64,000 nucleotides of DNA. Origin: Streptomyces peucetius. Lineage in GTDB: Bacteria; Actinomycetota; Actinomycetes; Streptomycetales; Streptomycetaceae. Of the stretch, positions 42,789 to 51,017 are shown in pieces; the first letter of the stretch is position 1; each line of letters begins with the position of its first letter. The position numbers and the translations under genes were made by a program. A model generated the notes under the pieces. It saw only the letters and a program-made list of their open reading frames with translations. It did no database searches and had not been told where the DNA came from. The stretch spans positions 992,001 to 1,056,000 of the forward strand of contig NZ_CP107567.1 of assembly GCF_025854275.1 (NCBI RefSeq), written 5' to 3'.

Positions 42789-44231
42789 GTGACTGCTGTG
42801 TCTGCGAAGCCTCGCATCCCCAATGTTCTCGCCGGCCGCTACGCCTCCGCGGAGCTGGCCGTGCTCTGGTCCCCCGAGCAGAAGGTCAAGCTGGAGCGTC
42901 AGCTCTGGCTGGCGGTGCTGCGCGCGCAGAAGGACCTCGGGATCGAGGTGCCGGACGCCGCGCTCGCCGACTACGAGCGGGTGCTCGGCCAGGTCGACCT
43001 GGCGTCGATCGCCGAGCGCGAGAAGGTCACGCGCCACGACGTGAAGGCCCGTATCGAGGAGTTCAACGCCCTCGCGGGCCACGAGCACGTCCACAAGGGC
43101 ATGACCTCCCGTGACCTCACGGAGAACGTCGAGCAGCTCCAGATCCGGCTGTCGCTGGAACTGATGCGTGACCGTACGGTCGCGGTGCTGGCGCGGCTCG
43201 GCAGGCTGTCGGGCGAGTACGCGGAGCTGGTCATGGCCGGCCGCTCCCACAACGTCGCCGCCCAGGCGACGACGCTCGGCAAGCGGTTCGCGACCGCCGC
43301 GGACGAGCTGCTGGTCGCCTACGGACGGTTCGAGGACCTGCTGGGCCGCTACCCGCTGCGCGGCATCAAGGGGCCGGTCGGCACGGCGCAGGACATGCTC
43401 GACCTGCTGGGCGGCGACGCGGCGAAGCTGGCGGACCTGGAGCAGCGCATCGCCGCCCACCTGGGCTTCGGCAACGCGTTCACGTCGGTCGGCCAGGTCT
43501 ACCCCCGCTCGCTGGACTACGACGTCGTGTCCGCTCTGGTGCAGCTGGCGGCCGCGCCGTCCTCGGTGGCCAAGACGATCCGGCTGATGGCAGGCCACGA
43601 GCTGGTGACCGAGGGCTTCAAGCCGGGCCAGGTCGGCTCGTCCGCGATGCCGCACAAGATGAACACCCGCTCCTGCGAGCGCGTCAACGGTCTGATGGTC
43701 ATCCTGCGCGGCTACGCGTCGATGACCGGCGAGCTCGCCGGTGACCAGTGGAACGAGGGCGACGTGTCCTGCTCCGTGGTCCGCCGGGTGGCGCTGCCCG
43801 ACGCGTTCTTCGCGCTCGACGGTCTGCTGGAGACCTTCCTGACGGTGCTCGACGAGTTCGGGGCGTTCCCCGCGGTCGTCGCGCGTGAGCTGGACCGCTA
43901 CCTGCCGTTCCTCGCCACGACCAAGGTCCTCATGGGCGCCGTCCGCGCCGGGGTGGGCCGCGAGGTCGCGCACGAGGCCATCAAGGAGAACGCGGTCGCC
44001 TCTGCCCTGGCCATGCGGGAGCAGGGCGCGGAGCGCAACGAATTGCTGGACAAGCTGGCGGCCGACGAGCGCATCCCGCTGGACCGCGCCCAGCTGGACG
44101 AACTGATGGCGGACAAGCTGTCGTTCACGGGTGCCGCGAGCGACCAGGTGGCCTCGGTGGTCTCCCGTGTGGAGGAGATCGCGAAGCAGCACCCGGAGGC
44201 CGCCGCCTACACCCCGGGCGCGATCCTCTGA
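42789..44231 (+). CDS. purB: Adenylosuccinate lyase
   Basis: 480 residues from GTG 42789. Catalyses two fumarate-releasing steps of purine and AMP synthesis. The fumarase/aspartase-superfamily signature SSAMPHKMNTRSCERVNGL is intact. HEHVHKGMTSRDLTENVEQLQIR and the HNVAAQATTLGKRFA blocks match the actinobacterial form. The mug gene begins at or just after the stop. Confidence 0.96.
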   Translation: MTAVSAKPRIPNVLAGRYASAELAVLWSPEQKVKLERQLWLAVLRAQKDLGIEVPDAALADYERVLGQVDLASIAEREKVTRHDVKARIEEFNALAGHEHVHKGMTSRDLTENVEQLQIRLSLELMRDRTVAVLARLGRLSGEYAELVMAGRSHNVAAQATTLGKRFATAADELLVAYGRFEDLLGRYPLRGIKGPVGTAQDMLDLLGGDAAKLADLEQRIAAHLGFGNAFTSVGQVYPRSLDYDVVSALVQLAAAPSSVAKTIRLMAGHELVTEGFKPGQVGSSAMPHKMNTRSCERVNGLMVILRGYASMTGELAGDQWNEGDVSCSVVRRVALPDAFFALDGLLETFLTVLDEFGAFPAVVARELDRYLPFLATTKVLMGAVRAGVGREVAHEAIKENAVASALAMREQGAERNELLDKLAADERIPLDRAQLDELMADKLSFTGAASDQVASVVSRVEEIAKQHPEAAAYTPGAIL

Positions 44232-44272
44232 CCCGCCCGACCCCGGCCGAGCTGGAGGCCGCCCGCGACCGC

Positions 44273-44797
44273 GTGATCGAGGACGTGGTCGCGGGCGGTC
44301 TTTCCGTGCTGTTCTGCGGCATCAACCCGGGGCTGATGTCGGGTGCCACCGGTCACCACTTCGCCCGCCCGGGCAACCGCTTCTGGCCGGTGCTGCACCT
44401 GTCGGGTTTCACCCCGCGGCAGTTGAAGCCGTCGGAGCAGCGCGAGCTGCTCGGCCACGGCCTCGGCATCACGAACGTGGTCGCACGGACGACTGCCCGG
44501 GCCGACGAGATCGGCGACGAGGAGTTCCGCGAGGGCGGCCGGCTGCTGGTCGCGAAGGTGGAGCGGCTGAAGCCCCGCTGGCTGGCCGTGGTCGGCGTGA
44601 CGGCGTACCGCACGGCGTTCGGGGAGCGCTCGGCCCGGATCGGTCCGCAGGAGCGGACCATCGGCGGCGCGCGGGTGTGGGTGCTGCCCAACCCGAGCGG
44701 GCTGAACGCGCACTGGTCGCTCCGGGCGATGGCCGAGGAGTACGGCAGGCTCCGCGAGGCAGCCGACGGGCAGGTCCGGGAGGACGCCGGGCCGTGA
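44273..44797 (+). CDS. mug: G/U (T) mismatch-specific DNA glycosylase
   Basis: 174 residues from GTG 44273. VLFCGINPGLMSGATGHHFARPGNRFWPVLHLSGFTPRQL is the glycosylase motif (GINPG) of Mug/TDG; VLPNPSGLNAHW is the second catalytic loop. The frame continues upstream as LTRPTPAELEAARDR, which resembles Mug N termini, and has no ATG/GTG. A CTG at 44228 overlaps the purB stop and could be a non-standard start. If so, the protein is 15 residues longer and is coupled to purB. Confidence 0.9.
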   Translation: MIEDVVAGGLSVLFCGINPGLMSGATGHHFARPGNRFWPVLHLSGFTPRQLKPSEQRELLGHGLGITNVVARTTARADEIGDEEFREGGRLLVAKVERLKPRWLAVVGVTAYRTAFGERSARIGPQERTIGGARVWVLPNPSGLNAHWSLRAMAEEYGRLREAADGQVREDAGP

Positions 44798-44876
44798 GCG
44801 GGCCGGCCCGGGGCTTCCGGGGATTGGGCGGTCGGTGGCGGGCCGGCGCGGGATTCCGGGGACGGGCGGTCGGCTG
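44798..44876. repeat. Two degenerate 40-bp tandem repeats between convergent gene ends
   Basis: Unit 1 (44798-44837) and unit 2 (44838-44876) both read GCGGGCCGGC...CCGGGG...GGGCGGTCGG. A partial third unit, TCGGGCCGG, follows. This is intergenic between mug and the DUF6183-like gene. Confidence 0.65.
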
Positions 44877-44888
44877 TCGGGCCGGAGG

Positions 44889-46061
44889 TCAGTCGGTGTC
44901 CGTGGCCGCCAGGACCGCGATCTCCTGTCCCCCGGGTCGCACCGCGGCCACGGCGAGGTCCCAGGCGACCTCCTGGAACCACGGGGACGACGTGCCCAGG
45001 CGGAACCAGTGCGTCTGCTCGACGAGTTCCGCCGTGCGGCCGATCGGTGCGTCCGCCGGTGCGCCCGCCAGTGCCCCGAGGGAGCGCCACGCGGCGAGAC
45101 GCCCGTAGGCGCCGTACATGCCGCCCCCGTAGGCCGGGCTGCGCACCGCCGCGGAGAGCAGGACCCGAAGCACCTCGTCGGAGGTCGACGCGTACAACCG
45201 GTCGGTGGGCTGCCCTTCCGGCCAGGGGATCAGGGGAAGCCGCTCGATGACGGCCGGAAGGTCTTCGGGCGCGACCGGGTCGGGCGACCAGAACTCCTGG
45301 GTCGCGACGAGCCCGTTGGAGCTGTCGCGCCAGTGCTGCACTGCCGCGCCCATGGCGACGGCGGCGGTTTCGCCGGTGATCTCCGTCAGGTCGAGATCCG
45401 CGGTGCGGCTGCGTGACGACGGTGAGGCGTGGAGTTCCGGGCCGTCGTAGGTGACGGAGGGCGTGGGCGGCACCGTCCAGGTCCAGGAGGCGTCGGCGTG
45501 CGGCGGTCTGCGCAGACCGCGTTCCGCGGGCAGCAGGCTCAGGGGAAGACCCGCGAGGGGGTGCCGCGCGGCGACGAGTGTGCCGGCGAAGGAGCGGAGT
45601 GCGGCGTACTGCTCGACCGGTGCCCCGGTGAGCACCATCTCCTGGAGAAGGCAGGCGGCGAACTCAAGGGAGTGGACCGAGTCGGCTCCCGGTGCGAACA
45701 CCACCTGCTCGACGTCCTCGATCCGCTGACCGTGGGCGATGAGGGTCGCCAGTCGCCGCTCGGCCGCCGTGCGTTCGGCGCCGGAGGACCGCAAGGAGGC
45801 CGGGATGCGCAGAAGCGTGCGGACGCTCTGGGGCCCGGGGTGGGCCGATACGGTCTGGAGGAGGCGCTGCAGGAGGACTTCGTGCTGCCACTGGACGTCC
45901 TTCCCGGTGGCGGCGTGGGCGGCAAGCTGCTCGCCGAGGGCCCCGGCCCGGTCGAGCCGGCCGGCACGGACCTGCCTGTCGATCTCCTCGGAAAGCGCCG
46001 AGACGTCCGCTGAACCGGCCGCGGAGAGGCCCGCGACGGTGTGCGTGATGTCGTAGGTCAT
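44889..46061 (-). CDS. DUF6183-like protein, candidate immunity protein for the adjacent toxin
   Basis: 390 residues from ATG 46061. Starts MTYDITHTVAGLSAAGSADVSALSEEIDRQVRAGRLDRAGALGEQLAAH and has many helical segments (LLQRLLQTVSAHPGPQSVRTLLRIPASLR). YGGGMYGAYGRLAAWRSLGALAG and HWFRLGTSSPWFQEVAWDLAVAAVRPGGQEIAVLAATDTD form a conserved C-terminal block of DUF6183 as I recall it. No signal peptide. It lies just downstream of the giant polymorphic toxin, 83 bases away on the same strand. Immunity function is inferred from position; a strong terminator separates the two. Confidence 0.7.
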   Translation of the reverse strand: MTYDITHTVAGLSAAGSADVSALSEEIDRQVRAGRLDRAGALGEQLAAHAATGKDVQWQHEVLLQRLLQTVSAHPGPQSVRTLLRIPASLRSSGAERTAAERRLATLIAHGQRIEDVEQVVFAPGADSVHSLEFAACLLQEMVLTGAPVEQYAALRSFAGTLVAARHPLAGLPLSLLPAERGLRRPPHADASWTWTVPPTPSVTYDGPELHASPSSRSRTADLDLTEITGETAAVAMGAAVQHWRDSSNGLVATQEFWSPDPVAPEDLPAVIERLPLIPWPEGQPTDRLYASTSDEVLRVLLSAAVRSPAYGGGMYGAYGRLAAWRSLGALAGAPADAPIGRTAELVEQTHWFRLGTSSPWFQEVAWDLAVAAVRPGGQEIAVLAATDTD

Positions 46062-46096
46062 CGCGGACGAACCTCGTTTCGGGTGCCGGTCCCGGC

Positions 46097-46130
46097 GACT
46101 TGGCCGGCACCTTGCGGTGCCGGCCAAGTC
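46097..46130. terminator. Strong hairpin between toxin gene and DUF6183 gene
   Basis: GACTTGGCCGGCACC (46097-46111) and GGTGCCGGCCAAGTC (46116-46130) form a perfect 15-bp stem with a 4-base loop. It lies 14 bases after the toxin stop on the minus strand. Confidence 0.75.
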
Positions 46131-46144
46131 TAGCTACGGCGTTC

Positions 46145-49100
46145 CTACGGACTCGCCACCGGGTAGGCGCTCAGGAACAAACCGGTGTTGGGATCGACGG
46201 CGACCTTCATGTACTCCTCGCCCTGGGTCCCGATCGCCCTGCCCATGGGGAAGATGTACACCGCGTCGTCGCCGGGAACCCTGATGGCCTGGGCCTGCTT
46301 GGCCCATGCCTCGTCGACGAGATCGAACAGCTTGTTCGGGTTGTTCTCGAGGAAGACGGTGTGGGTTGCCCTGGTCGGGTCCGGCACGGTGTGGGCGAGC
46401 AGGTGGTCGATCTTGTGGCCGTGCTTCCTGTCCGGCCCGTAGATGAGACCGCCCGGCGACACGAAGTGGTCGCCGCCCATGTCCGCGAACGTGACCGGGC
46501 ACGTCGCATTGTGGACGAGGACCGGAGTTCCGCCCGCGAGCACGTAGTAGGTGTGGATGTCCCGCACCGACAGGTTGAACACCTGCTGGACGCGCCGGTC
46601 CTCCTGTGCCGACACCACGGTGGCCGTGGTGCCGTCCGGCGTGCGGACCTTGTCGCCGGGGACGACGCCGTCCGCGTTGACCCAGTCCTTGCGGTTGGCC
46701 AGCCAGATCGGGTGAGCCGCGGTGGCGGTGAAGCTGCCGACCCGGCTGCCCGACTCGCCGTCCTCGTCGACCGTGATGGTCACGAGGCGCTTGAGACCCG
46801 AGGTGGTGAACAGCTGCTCGACCGCGCGGGCCGCTGTCCTCTCGGTCCCCGGGTCGGTGCTGAGCACCCGGTCGCCGACACGCACGTCCTTGATGGGCTT
46901 CGTCCGGCCGTCGGCCATCAGGACGGGGGTCTGCGGCGTGAAGCTGTTGCACTTCTTGAAGACCTTGCTGCCCTTGCTGAACAGCGACTTGAAGAAGCCG
47001 GACGCCTTGTCGCCCCACTTGCCGAACTTGACCGCGCTCGCGCCGTAGCCGAGTCCTGGCACGGCGGAGGCGCAGGACAGGGCCGCGTCGCCCAGGGCGT
47101 CCGACTTGCCGGACGCCGCTTCACCGCCGTACCAGGCGCAGTTGGCGCCGTCGGCGGCCTCTCCGAAGCCGGGGATCAGGCCGAGGACGTCGAGTGCGAA
47201 GTGGCCGCCCTCGGAGAGCACCGCACCCCAGTCGATGTCCTCGCTCTCGCGCAGCCAGTCGTTGAAGTCCTTGATCTCCTCCCGGAACTGCTTGGCCTCC
47301 TCGCTCCTGAGCTTGGCGAGCTCCTCCTCCTGCTTTTTCTCGACGGCGGCGATCAGGGCTTCCTTGGCTGCCGTCTCGGCGGCCTCGGAGTCCTTGCCCG
47401 CAGCCTCGGCAGAGGCACGGGCGGCGTTGGCCGAGGCCCAGGCGTCGCTCGCGGAGGCCTGCGCGGACGCCGCGGAAGCCTCCGCCTGGGCCGCGGAGTT
47501 GGTCGCACGCCGGGCCGCGCTGTGGGCATCGGCCTCGGCCGCGCGGGCCGTCCTGGCGGAGTTCGCCGCGTCGGCGGCGGACGCCTCCGCGGCGGCCGCG
47601 GACTTGCGGGCCTCCTCGGCGTACACGCCCGCCTGCTCGGCGGACTCCGCGGCCTGTGCGGCGTACTGCGCCGCCTCTTCGGCGGCCTTGCGGGCCTCTG
47701 CCGCGACCTTCGCCGCCAGGGCGGCGTTCTGCTGGGCGGTCGCCGCGACGCTCGCCGCACCGGCGATGATCCGCTGGATCCGGGACACATGGGTGGCGGT
47801 CAGCAGGTCCTTGCGCTGCGCCCGGAACTGCCCGACCTCGATGAAGTCGTGGAGCATCTCCGGCGGGCCCGCCAGCGCGACCCGGGCAGCGGCCTTGACC
47901 TCCGGCGTGCCCTCGCTCATCAGCTGGACGGCCCGCACGCGCTCGTCATTGGTGCGGGCCGTGTAGTAGCCGGAGGCGATGAAGGCACGCAGGGCTTCGG
48001 TCGTACCGGCGTCGAGGGCCGCCTGTCCTGCCTTCCTGACGTCCGGGCCGGCTCCCTCCATCAGCTGGACGACCCTGACGCGGTAGTCGTTCGCCGCCGC
48101 CTGGTGCTGACCCGTCTCGAGGAACTCGCTGATCGTGGCGGCGTCGCCGGTCAGTGCCGTCCGGGCGGCCGTCTGGACGGCGGAGTACTCCGAGTCCCAG
48201 GCCAGCCGTACGACACGGTCGGTCTCGTCGTGCCTGTCGGCCAGTTCAAGGCCGCTGCGCACGTACTCGACCACCTGGCTGCCGGGGCCGCTCAGGGCGA
48301 CCTCGGCGGCCGTGGCGCTCCAGGGGCCGCGGGTCTTGGCGACGTGCAGGGCCACCTTGCGGGCCTGGGGCGTCACCGCAGCGACGTCGACGTCCGGCTG
48401 CGCCACCTCGGCGGCGAGCCGCTCGGCCTCCGCGTCGAGCAGCTTGGCCTGCTCGATCGCCTGCTGTGCGGCGGCGCGGCGCTCGTCGATGGCGATCTTG
48501 GCGGCCTTGGCCTCCTCGATCGCGGTGGTCGTACGGTCCGCCAGCTCCGCCGCCTCGACCTCGCGTGCGAGGTCGAAGGTGGCCCGCGCCTTGGTGACCG
48601 CGGCCGTCGCGGCGTCCGCGGCGGTCTTGGCCGCCGTCGCGTGCTTGGTGGACTCGGCGGCGGCGGTGGCCGCGTCCCCGGCGTGCTCCGCGGCCGCGTC
48701 GGCCGCCACCGCTGCGTTCTCCGCGTGGACGGCGGCCGAGTTGGCCGCGTCCCTGGCCTCGAAGGCGGCCTTGGCCGCCTTGGCTGCCAGCGCCTGCGCA
48801 CGGTTGGCGGCGTTGGTGGCCGCGGCGGCGTGGCGGCGGGCCTCGGCCGCGGCGGCCCTGGCCCGCTCCGCCTGGGCGCTGGAGACGTTCGCGTAGCCGC
48901 TGGCCTCTTCCGCTGCGGCCGCGGCCGCGTTGGCGTGGACGCCGGCGCCGATGGCGGCCTTCGCGGCGTTGCCCGCCTCGGTGGCCGCGGTGCCCGCGTA
49001 CTCGGCGGCCTGTGCGGCCTTCTTGGCTCCCTGGGCAGCCTTCCGGGCGCCCTCGGCGGCCTTGCGGGCGGCGTCCGCCTTCGTGGCGTCGGTCGCCGCT

Positions 49101-50209
49101 TCCGCGGCGGCGTTACGGGCCCGGGACGCCGCCTGTGCCGCCGCAGCGGCGGCGGATGCGGCCTGCGATGCGGCGTTGGCGGCGATACGCGCCGAGGTGT
49201 TGGCGGCGCGAGCCGAACTGATGGCCTGCTGCGCGGCCTTGGCCGCGCCGCTTGCGGCGTCGGCGGCCCGGCCGGCGGCGTTGGACGCCCTCTTCGCGTC
49301 GTCCTTGGCCGCCTCGGTCTCGGCCGCGGCGGTCTGCGCGGCCTCCTTGGCGAGCTTGGTGGCGGCGATCGCCCGGTCCGACGCCTCCTTGGCGGCTTCC
49401 GTCTCCGCCTTGGCCTGGCGTCCGGCCTCCTCGGCGAGCGCGGCCAGTTCCGTCACAGTGGCGAGCTCCTGGTCACGGGCGCGCGCGATGTGCTGGCCCA
49501 CCTCCAGGAATTCTCGGACGTCGTAGATCGAGCCGTTCATCGCGGCCTCTGCGGCCTCGCGCACGGCCGGGCCGCCGGTGCTCAGGATCTGAACGACCAT
49601 GACCCGGTCGTCGGCGTCGCGAGCCGTGTACTGGCCCTCGGCGATGAACGCCCGCACGTCCTCGATCGTGCCGTTCATGGCCGCGGTGCCGGCTTCCTTC
49701 ACCCCCGGCCCGCCGGCGGAGATGATCTGCGTGGCCCGCACCCGCTGGTCCTGCTCCAGCGGAAGCTTCCAGCCGTCCCGCAGGAAGGCGTCGAGGTCCT
49801 CCGGCGTCCCGGCGAGAGCCGCCTCGGCCGCCGCGCGTACCGCGCGTCCGCCCGCCGAGAAGATCTGGACCGTGGCCACCCGGTCGTCGCTGAGCTGGGC
49901 CGCCGGGTACTCGTGGTCGAGGAACGTCTGTACGTCCGCGTCCGACCCGAGCAGTGCGACCTCGGCGGCCGCCTTGACTCCGGGTCCGCCGGCCCTCCAC
50001 AGCTCCAGCACCCGGCCGCGATCGGTCGGCGGGATGTACTCCCCCGTGTCGCTCTGGGTGCTGCTTGCTGCCGCTTCGACCGCCGAGGCGGGAGCGGATC
50101 CGACGAGCCCCACGACGAGAGCGAGGAACAGGCTCAGGCACAGCGCGTGTGTCGCGGCCGCTGCTCCCCTCCTCCGCCCTCGGTGGTTGGCTCCCCCCGG
50201 TATGCGCAC
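46145..50209 (-). CDS. Secreted polymorphic toxin: ALF repeats, Ala-rich coils, pretoxin, Hint, C-terminal toxin
   Basis: 1354 residues from GTG 50209. GTG 50266 is also in frame, but the extra 57 bases have low third-position GC, so it is not chosen. Architecture: signal peptide (RGRRRG..., then LCLSLFLALVVGLVGSAPASA); four ALF repeats (DRGRVLELWRAGG to VRQFLEVGQ); a long Ala/Glu/Lys coil; four more ALF repeats (about RHDETDRVVRLAWDSEYSAVQTAARTAL onward); a second coil; a pretoxin TG-like stretch (VLGLIPGFGEAADGANC). Next come a Hint domain starting CNSFTPQTPVLMADG and ending TPVLVHN, and a final toxin of about 115 residues (KHGHKIDHLLAHTVPDP, THTVFLENN, IGTQGEEYMKVAVDPNTGLFLSAYP). The toxin recalls BECR-type RNases but is not identified. 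Confidence 0.88.
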   Translation of the reverse strand: MRIPGGANHRGRRRGAAAATHALCLSLFLALVVGLVGSAPASAVEAAASSTQSDTGEYIPPTDRGRVLELWRAGGPGVKAAAEVALLGSDADVQTFLDHEYPAAQLSDDRVATVQIFSAGGRAVRAAAEAALAGTPEDLDAFLRDGWKLPLEQDQRVRATQIISAGGPGVKEAGTAAMNGTIEDVRAFIAEGQYTARDADDRVMVVQILSTGGPAVREAAEAAMNGSIYDVREFLEVGQHIARARDQELATVTELAALAEEAGRQAKAETEAAKEASDRAIAATKLAKEAAQTAAAETEAAKDDAKRASNAAGRAADAASGAAKAAQQAISSARAANTSARIAANAASQAASAAAAAAQAASRARNAAAEAATDATKADAARKAAEGARKAAQGAKKAAQAAEYAGTAATEAGNAAKAAIGAGVHANAAAAAAEEASGYANVSSAQAERARAAAAEARRHAAAATNAANRAQALAAKAAKAAFEARDAANSAAVHAENAAVAADAAAEHAGDAATAAAESTKHATAAKTAADAATAAVTKARATFDLAREVEAAELADRTTTAIEEAKAAKIAIDERRAAAQQAIEQAKLLDAEAERLAAEVAQPDVDVAAVTPQARKVALHVAKTRGPWSATAAEVALSGPGSQVVEYVRSGLELADRHDETDRVVRLAWDSEYSAVQTAARTALTGDAATISEFLETGQHQAAANDYRVRVVQLMEGAGPDVRKAGQAALDAGTTEALRAFIASGYYTARTNDERVRAVQLMSEGTPEVKAAARVALAGPPEMLHDFIEVGQFRAQRKDLLTATHVSRIQRIIAGAASVAATAQQNAALAAKVAAEARKAAEEAAQYAAQAAESAEQAGVYAEEARKSAAAAEASAADAANSARTARAAEADAHSAARRATNSAAQAEASAASAQASASDAWASANAARASAEAAGKDSEAAETAAKEALIAAVEKKQEEELAKLRSEEAKQFREEIKDFNDWLRESEDIDWGAVLSEGGHFALDVLGLIPGFGEAADGANCAWYGGEAASGKSDALGDAALSCASAVPGLGYGASAVKFGKWGDKASGFFKSLFSKGSKVFKKCNSFTPQTPVLMADGRTKPIKDVRVGDRVLSTDPGTERTAARAVEQLFTTSGLKRLVTITVDEDGESGSRVGSFTATAAHPIWLANRKDWVNADGVVPGDKVRTPDGTTATVVSAQEDRRVQQVFNLSVRDIHTYYVLAGGTPVLVHNATCPVTFADMGGDHFVSPGGLIYGPDRKHGHKIDHLLAHTVPDPTRATHTVFLENNPNKLFDLVDEAWAKQAQAIRVPGDDAVYIFPMGRAIGTQGEEYMKVAVDPNTGLFLSAYPVASP

Positions 50210-50440
50210 GCTCGTGCGTGACGCTCCGAAGGGGAGCCGATTTCTTGGTCTCAAGGAACGAGCCACCCCTCATATATGCCGGCAACTCCCCTGGCCGGCC
50301 TGCCACTTTGGCCAGCACAGCATAGGAGGTCGGTGCGACAGAGGCGGCCGTTGGACGATCACCGACGGCACTCACGGAGGCGGTCGAAGGCCGGTTCCGG
50401 GCGCCGCCGGTGCGGGTGCTGGTGCGAGTGCCGGGGCGGC

Positions 50441-50878
50441 CTAAGGCGGGTCGACGTCGGTGACGACGGCGATCAGCCGGTACTCGTCCTCGCCTTCCGC
50501 GCGGGAGACGCCGACGGCTGTCCAGTGGCTCCCGACGCGCCACATGTGCAGATCCTCGACGCAGTGGCTCAGCTCCTCCCACGGCTGCGGTATCTCCTCG
50601 CCGCAGATGCTTCCGATGAACACCGACCACAGGGCGAACCACTGGCCCTGACCCCACCGGCTGCTCAACGCCGCGACCAGCGCCTCGCACTCCGCCTCGT
50701 ACGGCTCGCGTGACCGGCCGGCTGTGCGGTCGGACGCGTCCAGGCCGTCCGCCGGCGTGCGCAGGCGGGCCAGGTGGTACCCAGGGCCGCTGTCGCCGAG
50801 CTGCGACCTCTCGCGCTGCGCCGGGAAGGGGCGGCCGCGCAGCAGGTCGATCGCAGCGAGATGCTGTGCCGTGGTCAT
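50441..50878 (-). CDS. Hypothetical protein, 145 residues
   Basis: MTTAQHLAAIDLLRGRPFPAQRERSQLGDSGPGYHLARLRTPADGLDASDRTAG, then YEAECEALVAALSSRWGQGQWFALWSVFIGSICGEEIPQPWEELSHCVEDLHMWRVGSHWTAVGVSRAEGEDEYRLIAVVTDVDPP. Compact, Trp-rich and cytoplasmic. No known domain recognised. It lies 231 bases upstream of the toxin gene in the same direction, so it might belong to the same locus. ATG 50878 has only a weak ribosome site. Confidence 0.6.
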   Translation of the reverse strand: MTTAQHLAAIDLLRGRPFPAQRERSQLGDSGPGYHLARLRTPADGLDASDRTAGRSREPYEAECEALVAALSSRWGQGQWFALWSVFIGSICGEEIPQPWEELSHCVEDLHMWRVGSHWTAVGVSRAEGEDEYRLIAVVTDVDPP

Positions 50879-51017
50879 GCACCCATTGAACCGGCAGGCA
50901 CCGACAGTTGGGACACGGTGACCCGTTCCGCGGGCCCGCCGCCCGGGCCGGAGACCCGGCGCGGCGCCGGCAACGAGTACGATCCGGCCAGAGGCGGCAC
51001 AAACGGGGAGGACACAC

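Noticed and set aside
46100..50221. 1373-codon open frame on the plus strand across the toxin gene
   Set aside because: It is the exact antisense of the Ala/Glu/Lys-rich coils and ALF repeats. It has no ribosome site or family features, while the minus frame shows signal peptide, ALF, Hint and toxin blocks.
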